Shown: positions 1 to 6,532, counted from the stretch's first letter. The stretch is DNA of 9,608 bases from Gemmatimonadales bacterium (GCA_013812695.1 JACCSZ010000351.1:1-9608); one strand, 5' to 3'. Translations and numbers: made by a program. Notes: generated by a model from the sequence alone, not told the origin.

Positions 1-1968
1 CAGGATACGCCCCCCACGACCGAGCCGGAGCTGGCGACGGCCGCGGTCCGACTGAGGCTGACGGTCAAGGGCATCGGAGGCGGCAGTGGGGTCGTCACCT
101 CCAGCCCGGCGGGGATCAAGTGCACCATCACCGCGGGCGTGGCAGGCACCACCGGCTGCAGCGCGTTGTTCGACAAGGGCACCGTGGTCGGGCTGACCGC
201 GGTGCCGAAAACCGGACACGTGTTCAGTAGCTGGTACGGCGCCTGTGTCGGCGGCGGCGCCTGCAAGGTCTCGCTCACGGTCAACTCCACGGTGACCGTG
301 CGGTTCATCAAGGGGCCCTTCACCATCGGGATCACGAGCGGGACGGCGGGCGTTGGAAGCGGGCGGGTCACCAGCCAGGCGGGACGCACGCCGCCGATCG
401 ACTGCACCATTACCAACGGCACCACCGCCGCGCTCGGCTGCTCGGCCAAGTACCCCGCCCAGACCGAGATCGTACTCACGGCCACGCCAGCGGCGGGCTT
501 CGTCTTCGTCGGGTGGGGCGCGCCATGCGCCGGGGCGTTGACCTGCCGGCTCACGGTCACCAGGAACGCGACCATCGCGGCCACCTTCAAGCAGTCCGCT
601 CCGAGCACGGCGGCCACCATGGGGAGGTGGGACGCTGCGTTCAGCACGCCCGTGGTGGCCGTCCACACGCATTTGCTGCCGACGGGACGGCTCCTGCTGT
701 GGGGTGACCGCGGCGAGGCTCAACTGTGGAACCCAGCCAACCCGGGCGCCGGATTCACGGCGCTCACCAAGACCTACAGGATCTTCTGCAGCGGCCACAC
801 CTTTCTGCCCGACGGACGGCTGCTGGTCACCGGCGGTACCATCACGGGGACGGCCGGCGACCCCAGGGCGGTACTGTTCGACCCGACCGCCGGGGTGTGG
901 GGCAGCACCGGCTCGATGGCCCAGGGCCGCTACTACCCGACGACCACCGTGCTGCCCAGCGGTGAAGTGCTGGCGGTGTCCGGCTCCGACGAGTCTCGCG
1001 CCGTCGTCACCATTCCCGAGATCAGCAACGGGTCGACGTGGCGCCGGCTGACGTCTGCCAGCCTCGAGATCCCCAGCCCTTACTACCCACCGATGTTCGT
1101 GGCGCCGAACGGCAAGGTGTTTCTCGCCGGTTTCCTCCAGACCTCTCGCTACCTGGACGTGAGCGGCACGGGCGCGTGGACCACCGTCGCGGACCGGCAG
1201 GTCGCGGACCGAAGGATGGGATCCGCGGTGATGTATGCACCTGGCAAAGTCCTGTACGTGGGAGGCGGCGATCCGCCCACGAATTCCGCGGAGGTGATCG
1301 ATCTCAATGAGCCTGCGCCCGCCTGGCGAAGCGTCTCGGGAATGGCATTCGCCCGGCGCCAACTGAACCTCACCATCCTGGCCGACGGCCAAATCCTGGT
1401 GACCCACGGAACCAGCGGGAGCGGTTTCAACGACATGGCGGGCGCCGTCCGCGCCGCGGAACTGTGGAACCCGGCCACCGCCTCCTGGTCCACCATGGCC
1501 GCCGAATCCAGGTCGCGTGCGTATCACTCCACGGCCCTCCTGCTGCCCGATGCGCGAGTGCTGTCGAGCGGCAGCGGTGAAGGGGGTGGGGTGACGTACG
1601 AGAACAGCGACTTCACCGCCCAGGTGTTCAGCCCGCCGTACCTGTTCGCTCCTGACGGCAGCTTGGCGCCGAGGCCCAAGGTCACGTCGGCGCCGGCCAG
1701 GATTTCCTACGGACAGTCGTTCGGCGTCGAGACTCCCGATGCCGGATCGGTCACGCGGGGCACACTCGTCCGGCTCTCCTCCGTGACGCATGCCTTCAAC
1801 CAGAGCCAGTTGATCTATCCACTCACGTTCCAGGCTGCCGGCCCCACCAGTCTCATCGCCGCGGGCCCGCCGAGGGGTGCCCTCGCGCCGCCGGGCCCCT
1901 ATATGCTCTTCCTGTTGAACGGATCGGGCGTGCCGTCCGTGGCGCGCATGGTGACGATCGGCCCCTAG
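1..1968 (+). CDS. Galactose oxidase/glyoxal oxidase-like copper radical oxidase with N-terminal repeat domains (5' end outside window)
   Basis: The frame is open from base 1 to the TAG at 1966, giving 655 visible residues; the start and any signal peptide lie upstream. The GTG at 139 falls inside the first repeat domain and is not a start. Residues about 17-198 form two tandem cysteine-bearing repeats. A Kelch-type propeller follows from about 205, with blades such as GHTFLPDGRLLVTGG and YPTTTVLPSGEVLAVSG, then a DUF1929/early-set C-terminal domain from about 540. Aligned by eye to galactose oxidase, the cofactor cysteine is C263 (FCSG), its cross-linked tyrosine Y312 (RYYP), the axial Tyr and His are Y508-H509 (AYHS), and the second copper His is H597 (VTHAFNQ). 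All metal and cofactor residues are therefore present. The position of the stacking Trp290 is Asp, closer to glyoxal-oxidase-type enzymes. The family oxidises primary alcohols or aldehydes to make H2O2; the substrate here is unknown. An extracytoplasmic location is inferred from paired cysteines and family habit. Confidence 0.86.
   Translation, partial: QDTPPTTEPELATAAVRLRLTVKGIGGGSGVVTSSPAGIKCTITAGVAGTTGCSALFDKGTVVGLTAVPKTGHVFSSWYGACVGGGACKVSLTVNSTVTVRFIKGPFTIGITSGTAGVGSGRVTSQAGRTPPIDCTITNGTTAALGCSAKYPAQTEIVLTATPAAGFVFVGWGAPCAGALTCRLTVTRNATIAATFKQSAPSTAATMGRWDAAFSTPVVAVHTHLLPTGRLLLWGDRGEAQLWNPANPGAGFTALTKTYRIFCSGHTFLPDGRLLVTGGTITGTAGDPRAVLFDPTAGVWGSTGSMAQGRYYPTTTVLPSGEVLAVSGSDESRAVVTIPEISNGSTWRRLTSASLEIPSPYYPPMFVAPNGKVFLAGFLQTSRYLDVSGTGAWTTVADRQVADRRMGSAVMYAPGKVLYVGGGDPPTNSAEVIDLNEPAPAWRSVSGMAFARRQLNLTILADGQILVTHGTSGSGFNDMAGAVRAAELWNPATASWSTMAAESRSRAYHSTALLLPDARVLSSGSGEGGGVTYENSDFTAQVFSPPYLFAPDGSLAPRPKVTSAPARISYGQSFGVETPDAGSVTRGTLVRLSSVTHAFNQSQLIYPLTFQAAGPTSLIAAGPPRGALAPPGPYMLFLLNGSGVPSVARMVTIGP
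49..594 (+). repeat. Two tandem ~94-residue cysteine-bearing repeat domains within the oxidase
   Basis: This is a protein-level repeat inside the oxidase gene, roughly 49-312 and 319-594. Both copies have the order S/G-rich strand, CTIT, GCSA, T-V-L-TA-P, G-V-F-W, Cys, Cys, N-T/A-T. The four cysteines sit at visible residues 41, 53, 82, 88 and 135, 147, 176, 182. The spacing is identical (12, 29, 6) and the copies are exactly 94 residues apart. The pattern resembles the bacterial InlB B-like repeat (Listeria-Bacteroides repeat) fold, with added cysteines that probably form two disulfides per module. The role is inferred to be a surface stalk or a glycan-binding module. Confidence 0.75.
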
Positions 1969-2091
1969 CCCGCTCGCCGGACACCGGTATTGGGTCAGTT
2001 CCCAGCCACTTGACGGATGGTGGAATGCCGGATGAGACTCGCAACTGACAGGCTGGCCAGCGGTGGAGCAGCAAGCAGAGGGAGGTTGGTT

Positions 2092-2675
2092 GTGGCGGCT
2101 CTGAGTGAGCTCCCGCTTCGCTGGCAGCTCTTCCTTCGGGCTTATCGCTGGCGCACCATCGATCCGGTGCCGTGGACTCCGCTAGCGAAGCCGTTGTCGG
2201 AATGCCGGGCGTCCCTGGTCGCCAGCCCCGGATTCAGCCTCCCGGATCAGCAACCCTTCGATGAGTCGATACGTGGCGGCGACTTCAGCTTCCGGGTGAT
2301 TCCGGTGACAGCGACGTCAGCACGCTGGCCAACAGTCAGCGGAGCCAGGCGTTCGATCACCGAGGCATACTCGAGGATCCCAACCTCGCCTTCCCGATCG
2401 ATCGGCTGCGGGAGTTGGTCGCCCGTGGTCGTCTCGGCTCCCTGGCGGGGGCGAATCTCTTCTGCGCCACCGTCGTCATCCAGCTCCTCAAGTACGTGGC
2501 CGTGCGAGTGCGGCCGCCGCGCGCCCTGGTGGTGCCGTTTCCCCACGGCTATCCGCTCGACTCCCCGGGGGACCCAGGCAGCCAGCGTCGGGTGATCGAA
2601 GCGATGTTGCGAATGCTGGAGGACTCGAACCTCACGCCGCCAAGCCTGGTGGAGTACGATCCAAAACTGGCTTAA
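2092..2675 (+). pseudogene. Glycine/sarcosine/betaine reductase selenoprotein B-like protein, frameshifted and internally deleted
   Basis: The start chosen is GTG 2092, with AGGGAGG at 2079-2085 six bases upstream. It gives MAALSELPLRWQLFLRAYRW, which looks like the normal family N-terminus; ATG 2017 only adds unrelated residues. The first frame reads WTPLAKPLSE, PFDESIRGGDFSF and RVIP up to about 2304. Family similarity then continues one frame back (DVSTL, AFDHRGI, NLAFPIDRLRELV, PPRALVVPFPHGYPL) to TAA 2673-2675. Adding one G after 2304 would restore RVIPGDSDVSTL, so one base appears to be missing. The rejoined product would be about 194 residues. From memory of the family, about 60 residues are also missing after GRLGSL near 2440-2466, including the segment with the redox Sec/Cys. 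Full-length relatives are thought to be redox proteins related to GrdB. A frameshift from an assembly error is possible; the in-frame deletion is harder to explain that way. No function is expected. Confidence 0.75.
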
Positions 2676-2832
2676 GGTCAATCCAGCCGCGGGGACAGTC
2701 GAGGGGAAGGATCGGGCCACCCCCGGTGTCTCAACGTGGAAGGGCGGCCGCCTCGGCTGACAAGATCGGTGCGTCCAGCACCGGGCCCGCTGAGGCAGGC
2801 CCTCTCACGCCACCTTCCTCGAGGAGAGACCC

Positions 2833-3315
2833 ATGCGGAGCAATCTCACTGCCGGCATCATCGCCGGTCTCATCGCCGGAGTCGTGTTCGGCATCATGAT
2901 GACGCTGATGCACGCGCCCACGCCCGATGGCGGCAGCATGCCGATGATGGCCATGGTGGCCCAAGTGGTGAAGTCGAACAGCCTGGCTGTCGGCTGGGTC
3001 TACCACCTGTTCAACAGCGCCGTGATCGGCGGATTGTTCGGCTGGATCCTGGGTGGCAAGATCGGAGGCTACGGCAGCGCCGCCGGTTGGGGCGCCGGCT
3101 ATGGGTTCGTCTGGTGGATCCTCGGCGGGCTGATCCTGATGCCTGTGTTCCTCGGTATGCCCGCCTTCGCCCCGCTGCAGATGCCGATGATGCGGCCGGT
3201 AGCCTTCGCCAGCCTCATGGGCCACGTAATCTTCGGGGTTCTCCTAGGCGCGGCATTCGTCTCGCTCCGGGCAACGGCGAGTCACGCGCCGCTGGGCACC
3301 GCCCGGCACGCCTGA
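2833..3315 (+). CDS. Methionine-rich four-helix membrane protein, unknown function
   Basis: The ATG at 2833 has a strong SD (GAGGAG, 2821-2826) six bases upstream, and the gene ends at TGA 3313. The product has 160 residues. Four hydrophobic helices are visible at about 5-26, 53-75, 84-108 and 122-145, with Gly-rich packing faces (GGLFGWILGGKIGG). There is no cleavable signal peptide, so it is an inner-membrane protein. Methionine is unusually frequent: 14 of 160 residues, clustered in or near the loops (MMTLMH, SMPMMAM, LQMPMM), with histidines at 27, 58 and 131. Such Met/His clusters can bind Cu(I), but that is speculation. I do not recognise a named family; it loosely resembles small YagU/DUF1440-type membrane proteins. 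The DUF3179 gene starts 6 bases after its stop, so the two are very likely co-transcribed. Confidence 0.8.
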   Translation: MRSNLTAGIIAGLIAGVVFGIMMTLMHAPTPDGGSMPMMAMVAQVVKSNSLAVGWVYHLFNSAVIGGLFGWILGGKIGGYGSAAGWGAGYGFVWWILGGLILMPVFLGMPAFAPLQMPMMRPVAFASLMGHVIFGVLLGAAFVSLRATASHAPLGTARHA

Positions 3316-3321
3316 TCCGCC

Positions 3322-4446
3322 ATGCCGGTGAGCCGATCGTTCGGCGCGGCGCTGGTCGCCGCGCTGGCCCTGGCGCCCGCGGCCGCCGCCGCCCAGCAGC
3401 AGGCCGGGTGGCGGACCGATTTCTCCAAGCACACCGTGCCGCTGGACGAAATCGTCTCCGGTGGGCCGCCCAAGGACGGGATCCCGGCGCTCGACCGGCC
3501 CGAGTTCGTGCCGGTGACTGAGGCCGGCGACTGGCTTTCTCCCCGCGAGCCGGTGGTGCTCGTGGTCGAGGGGAACGAAGCCAAGGCCTACCCGCTCCAG
3601 ATCCTGATGTGGCACGAGATCGTGAACGACGTGGTCGGCGGCCGCCCCGTCGCCGTCACCTACTGCCCGCTCTGCAACACCGCTCTCGCCTTCGATCGCC
3701 GTCTGGACGGGACCCTGCTCGACTTCGGCACCACTGGCCGGCTGCGCCATTCCGATCTGGTGATGTACGACCGGCAGACCGAGAGCTGGTGGCAGCAGGC
3801 CACCGGCGAGGCGATCGTGGGCAACCTCGCCGGGAAGAAGCTGGAATTCGTGAGCGCGCCGCTGGTGAGCTGGAAGACCTTCAAGAGCACCCACCCGAAC
3901 GGCCTGGTGCTCTCCCGTGACACCGGCTTCGACCGGCCCTATGGCGAGAATCCCTACGCCCGCTACGATGATCCCAAGGGATCCCCGATCTCGAGCTTCT
4001 TCCGCGGCCGGCCCGACCCCAGGCTCCCCGCCATGGAACGGGTGATCGCAGTCTCGCTCGGCGGTCAAGATGTGGCCTACGCGTTTCGCGCCTTTCGGGA
4101 GCGGCCGGTCGCCAACGACGTAGTGGGCGGAGTGCCGATCGCGGTCTTCTGGATGCCGGGCACCGCGAGCGCGCTGGACGACTCCCGGATCTCGCAGGGG
4201 CGCGACGTCGGGTCGACCGGCGTGTTCGACCGGCGGCTGGGTGACCGAGTCCTCGAGTTCGAGCCGAGCGGCGAGGGACGCTTTCGCGACCGGGTGACCG
4301 GAAGCGAGTTCGACCTGCTCGGTCGCGCCACCTCCGGCCCGCTCGAGGGCAAGAGGCTACAGGCGATCCCCCACGGCAACCACTTCTGGTTCGCCTGGGG
4401 GGTGTTCAAGCCGAAGACCCGGATCGTGGACGCTACCGGAAGCTGA
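3322..4446 (+). CDS. Exported DUF3179 domain protein
   Basis: The product has 374 residues and starts with a typical signal peptide: Arg near the N-terminus, a hydrophobic Ala/Leu core, and a likely cut after AAAAA near residue 24. The rest reads as a DUF3179 protein, with the hallmark pieces LQILMWHEIVND (His98), VTYCPLCNTALAF (Cys115 and Cys118, a CxxC), FGTTGRLRHSDLVMYDR, WWQQATGEAIVG and, near the end, HGNHFWFAWGVFKP. The family's biochemical role is not established. The CxxC and conserved histidines would suit metal or haem binding or a thiol role in the periplasm, which is inference. ATG 3322 has no clear SD and lies 6 bases after the stop of the membrane-protein gene, so translational coupling is likely. 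The 3' end faces the anti-sigma gene with 3 bases between stops. Confidence 0.9.
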   Translation: MPVSRSFGAALVAALALAPAAAAAQQQAGWRTDFSKHTVPLDEIVSGGPPKDGIPALDRPEFVPVTEAGDWLSPREPVVLVVEGNEAKAYPLQILMWHEIVNDVVGGRPVAVTYCPLCNTALAFDRRLDGTLLDFGTTGRLRHSDLVMYDRQTESWWQQATGEAIVGNLAGKKLEFVSAPLVSWKTFKSTHPNGLVLSRDTGFDRPYGENPYARYDDPKGSPISSFFRGRPDPRLPAMERVIAVSLGGQDVAYAFRAFRERPVANDVVGGVPIAVFWMPGTASALDDSRISQGRDVGSTGVFDRRLGDRVLEFEPSGEGRFRDRVTGSEFDLLGRATSGPLEGKRLQAIPHGNHFWFAWGVFKPKTRIVDATGS

Positions 4447-4449
4447 GCC

Positions 4450-5241
4450 TTAGGTACCGACCAAGGGCGTCGATTGGATCAGCGTTGCCATCATCTGGTG
4501 GATGCAGTAGCGGGCGAACTCGATCAGCTTGGGGTCCGGGAGCGTGGCCACCAGGGCGTGAGTGAGTCCCGCGTCAATCCAGCTCGCCACCCGGTACCCG
4601 TCGCGGGAGGCGAGCCGAATCTCGCGCTGGAATCCCACCCGCCCGCCGGGCAGCACGTAATAGGTGAGTACCCGACCGTGAACCAGATACTCCACCACCG
4701 CCCCCGCCTGCCGGTTGTCCACCAGAAGCCGGGCGCCGGTGAGCTTGGCCTCCGGAAAGATCGGGACCTGGACCGCGAAGGGGAGCCGCTCGGCCAGCCA
4801 GTGCGCCACCTGGAGTGAGTCCGATGAGGCGAGGCCGGCACCCTTCTGCGAGCGGAGCCGGTCCTCCACGATCGAGCCGAGCGCGTCGTTGCCGTCGGAC
4901 GATCCGTTCCACACCGCCAGGTAGCCCAGCCAGCTGACGAGCGCGGCGACGATGCCGGGGACCAGCCGCCGGCGGAGCCAGGTGGCTTGGGTGGTCGCGC
5001 CGGAAGCCGTTCGAGCCCGCGCGATCGCCTTGAACAGTCGGTCCCGCACCTCGGCCGGCGCGGTTGGGCGCGGGGCTTCCTGCCGAATCCGCTCGCCCAC
5101 GCGGCGCATGTCGTCGAGGAAACGGCTGCACTCCTCACACCCTGCCGCGTGCTCCCGCGCCACCACCACCTCGGCGGTGGCCTCTCGAGGGCCGGTGTCC
5201 GGCCAGAGCAAGCGACGCGTGCGCCCGCAATCCATGGTCAC
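4450..5241 (-). CDS. Transmembrane zinc-finger anti-sigma factor
   Basis: The product has 263 residues. The cytoplasmic N-terminal domain carries a ZAS-type zinc motif, H31-x3-C35-x2-C38 (HAAGCEEC), with Cys5 as a likely further ligand. A single membrane helix follows at about 93-112 (VPGIVAALVSWLGYLAVW). The remaining ~150 residues (HWLAERLPF, PEAKLTGARLLV, GAVVEYLVHGRVLTYYVLP) would lie in the periplasm and sense the signal. The start is GTG at 5241, which overlaps the sigma stop as GTGA. A GGAGG lies 5 bases upstream of this GTG and 11 bases upstream of an alternative in-frame ATG at 5235. Overlap with an ECF sigma gene is the classic arrangement in which this protein holds the sigma factor inactive at the membrane. 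The signal is unknown. Confidence 0.9.
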   Translation of the reverse strand: MTMDCGRTRRLLWPDTGPREATAEVVVAREHAAGCEECSRFLDDMRRVGERIRQEAPRPTAPAEVRDRLFKAIARARTASGATTQATWLRRRLVPGIVAALVSWLGYLAVWNGSSDGNDALGSIVEDRLRSQKGAGLASSDSLQVAHWLAERLPFAVQVPIFPEAKLTGARLLVDNRQAGAVVEYLVHGRVLTYYVLPGGRVGFQREIRLASRDGYRVASWIDAGLTHALVATLPDPKLIEFARYCIHQMMATLIQSTPLVGT

Positions 5242-5804
5242 TGGTTCCTCCAGATCCTGGCCTCTCGGGCCGGCCTCTCCAGCGCGGTGCGCAACTGCCG
5301 CCGGCCGCGGAACAGCCGGGAGGCGATGGTCCCCTCCGGCACGCCGTGCATGCTGGCGGCCTCACGCTGGGTGAACCCCTCGACGTCCACCAACCAGACC
5401 GCGCCCCGCAGCTCAGCCGGCAACTGGTCCAGCGCCTTTGCCAGCTGCTCACCCAGCTGCCACCGCTCCACCTCCTCGGCCGGCGACCGCATCGGCACCC
5501 ACTCCGCGAGGGCTTCCTCGAACGCGCTCTCGTCCAGCTCCGTGCTGGTCGCCTCAGCGCGCCGTCGCGCGGAGCGCACCCGGTTGAGATGGGTACGGGT
5601 CAGGATGGTGAACAGCCAGGCACGTGCCGCCGACGGATCCCGCAACTGGTCAAAGCTGCTGAAGGCCCGAAGCGCCGAGTCCTGGAGTAGATCCTCCGCG
5701 TCGGCGTCGTTCCCGCGGCAGAGCCGGAGCGCGGTCCGAAACAGCGCGTCCAGATGCTCGGCGAAGACTTCTTCGAAAGCGCGCGGGCCGGTTCCTCGCT
5801 TCAG
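5238..5804 (-). CDS. ECF-type RNA polymerase sigma factor, probable CTG start
   Basis: Translation from 5804 gives 188 residues, a normal ECF length. Region 2 is seen in FEEVFAEHLDALFRTALRL, DAEDLLQDSALRAFSSFDQL and ARAWLFTILTRTHLNRVRS. Region 4 is seen in LDQLPAELRGAVWLVDVEGF and TQREAASMHGVPEGTIASRL, the latter a helix-turn-helix for -35 recognition. The frame is open back to a TAG at 5835-5837, but between that stop and region 2.4 there is no ATG, GTG or TTG. The first such codon is TTG 5645, which would remove most of region 2. CTG 5804 is preceded by AAGGGG with about 9 bases between, and gives a complete protein. ATA 5831 is the only other option. The gene overlaps the anti-sigma start by four bases, so the two should be made together. 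The promoter is not identified; the upstream inverted repeat would lie in its leader. Confidence 0.82.
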   Translation of the reverse strand: MKRGTGPRAFEEVFAEHLDALFRTALRLCRGNDADAEDLLQDSALRAFSSFDQLRDPSAARAWLFTILTRTHLNRVRSARRRAEATSTELDESAFEEALAEWVPMRSPAEEVERWQLGEQLAKALDQLPAELRGAVWLVDVEGFTQREAASMHGVPEGTIASRLFRGRRQLRTALERPAREARIWRNQ

Positions 5805-5825
5805 GTTGGATGTCCCCTTTCGAGA

Positions 5826-5923
5826 GGCTATGGACTATGGGCTGTCGGCTGTTGGCAAACTCTAACACCTTGGAGCTTAGCCCTAGCCAATCGCCAACAG
5901 CCAGCGGCCCATAGCCCATAGCC
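5826..5923. repeat. Imperfect 31-bp inverted repeat with 36-base loop, upstream of sigma gene
   Basis: The left arm (5826-5856) and right arm (5893-5923) are reverse complements at 27 of 31 positions. Each arm runs from GGCTATGG through CTATGGGC to GGCTGTTGGC at the loop. The 36-base loop contains further related words (CTAGCC, TTAGCC). The left arm overlaps the stop codon bounding the sigma frame and ends 7 bases before its presumed SD. If transcribed it could form a long hairpin in the sigma leader. No transposase is present. It could be a REP/MITE-like interspersed element or a cis-regulatory hairpin; there is no T-run to make it a standard terminator. Confidence 0.8.
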
Positions 5924-5946
5924 CATAGCCATAGCCATAGCCATAG
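5908..5946. repeat. Short tandem array: CCCATAG x3 then CCATAG x3
   Basis: Three perfect 7-base units (5908-5928) run directly into three perfect 6-base units (5929-5946), followed by a partial CC. The 6-base unit differs by loss of one C, as expected from replication slippage. The array starts inside the right arm of the 31-bp inverted repeat, and the same word occurs, less regularly, in the left arm. It is too short in period and lacks spacers, so it is not a CRISPR array. Copy number may vary between strains. Confidence 0.9.
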
Positions 5947-6086
5947 CCTGCTAACAAGACACCTCGGAGAGCCGAATCCATCACCCCTGGTCGGTCCCGC
6001 CTCGCACCACAGATTCGCGCGCTGGCTCGTGCCGTTCTTCTCTACCGGTCCGCCGGACGTTCCCTAGGTGCCGCGCCATCACTCTT

Positions 6087-6114
6087 TACGTCCGACGAGT
6101 TACGTCCGACGAGT
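6087..6114. repeat. Perfect 14-bp tandem duplication upstream of spondin-like gene
   Basis: TACGTCCGACGAGT occurs at 6087-6100 and again at 6101-6114 with no spacer. It ends two bases before the AGGAGG ribosome-binding site of the next gene. It could be a slippage duplication or a pair of operator half-sites one and a third helical turns apart. The inner part (CGTCCGACG) is a short near-palindrome, which slightly favours a protein site. No family can be named. Confidence 0.85.
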
Positions 6115-6128
6115 CCAGGAGGCTCCCC

Positions 6129-6532
6129 ATGACAATCCGACAGGCGGCTCTAGGCGCCGCGGCCATGGCCCTGGTCGGGTGCAGCGACGACAACAACGCC
6201 CCGCAGAACACCAGCTTCACCGTGACGATCCAGGATGCCTCGACGCCGGGGCTCCTGGCGACCGCCCGAGCAGGGGGCTCGATCCCCCTCTCGCCCGGTG
6301 CCTACGCGGTCTTTACCGGCTCGAATCCCTTGTTCGGTGGCGGGAGCGCCGCCGACGAGGGGACCGAGCTGATCGCGGAGGACGGTTTCGCCGAGATGAA
6401 GGACGTCATGCTTGCCGGTGCGAGTAACGTGAGCCAGCACGGAGTCTTCGAGTCGCCGGGTGGCCCGGATGCGGGGCCGGCGTCCCGGCCACCGCATCGA
6501 TCGTTCGGGTGACGATCACGCCCGGCGAGTAA
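6129..6532 (+). pseudogene. Spondin_N-domain lipoprotein with middle deleted and frame lost
   Basis: ATG 6129 has AGGAGG at 6117-6122 six bases upstream. The N-terminus is a lipoprotein signal ending in the lipobox LVGC (Cys18), followed by an Asp/Asn-rich linker. Residues about 28-113 (FTVTIQDAS, PLSPGAYAVFTG, SAADEGTELIAEDG, GASNVSQHGVFESPGGPDAG) match the first half of Spondin_N proteins. The read-through frame then gives an unrelated tail, ASRPPHRSFG, ending at TGA 6510-6512 after only 127 residues. In another frame, 6482-6532 reads VPATASIVRVTITPGE then TAA, which is how such proteins normally end. The core, roughly 80-100 residues by my memory of the family, therefore seems to have been deleted out of frame. 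A short lipoprotein could still be made and anchored. The alternative is a misassembly. Confidence 0.7.

Noticed and set aside
139..141. GTG as start of the copper oxidase gene
   Set aside because: The frame is open to base 1, and the codon falls inside the first repeat domain between two of its cysteines; the gene simply enters the window from upstream.
2017..2091. ATG 2017 as start of the reductase-like gene
   Set aside because: GTG 2092 has a much better SD and gives the family-like N-terminus; the 25 extra residues look random.
2783..2802. Hairpin GGGCC/GGCCC upstream of the membrane-protein gene
   Set aside because: Only five base pairs with a 10-base loop and no T-run; not a credible terminator or riboswitch.
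3244..4068. 274-residue open frame on the minus strand
   Set aside because: It is antisense to the DUF3179 gene, which is clearly real; no domain is seen.
5238..5645. 135-residue sigma factor starting at TTG 5645
   Set aside because: This would remove sigma region 2, which is clearly encoded upstream in the same frame.
5908..5946. CRISPR-like array
   Set aside because: The units are 6-7 bases with no spacers and no cas genes nearby.
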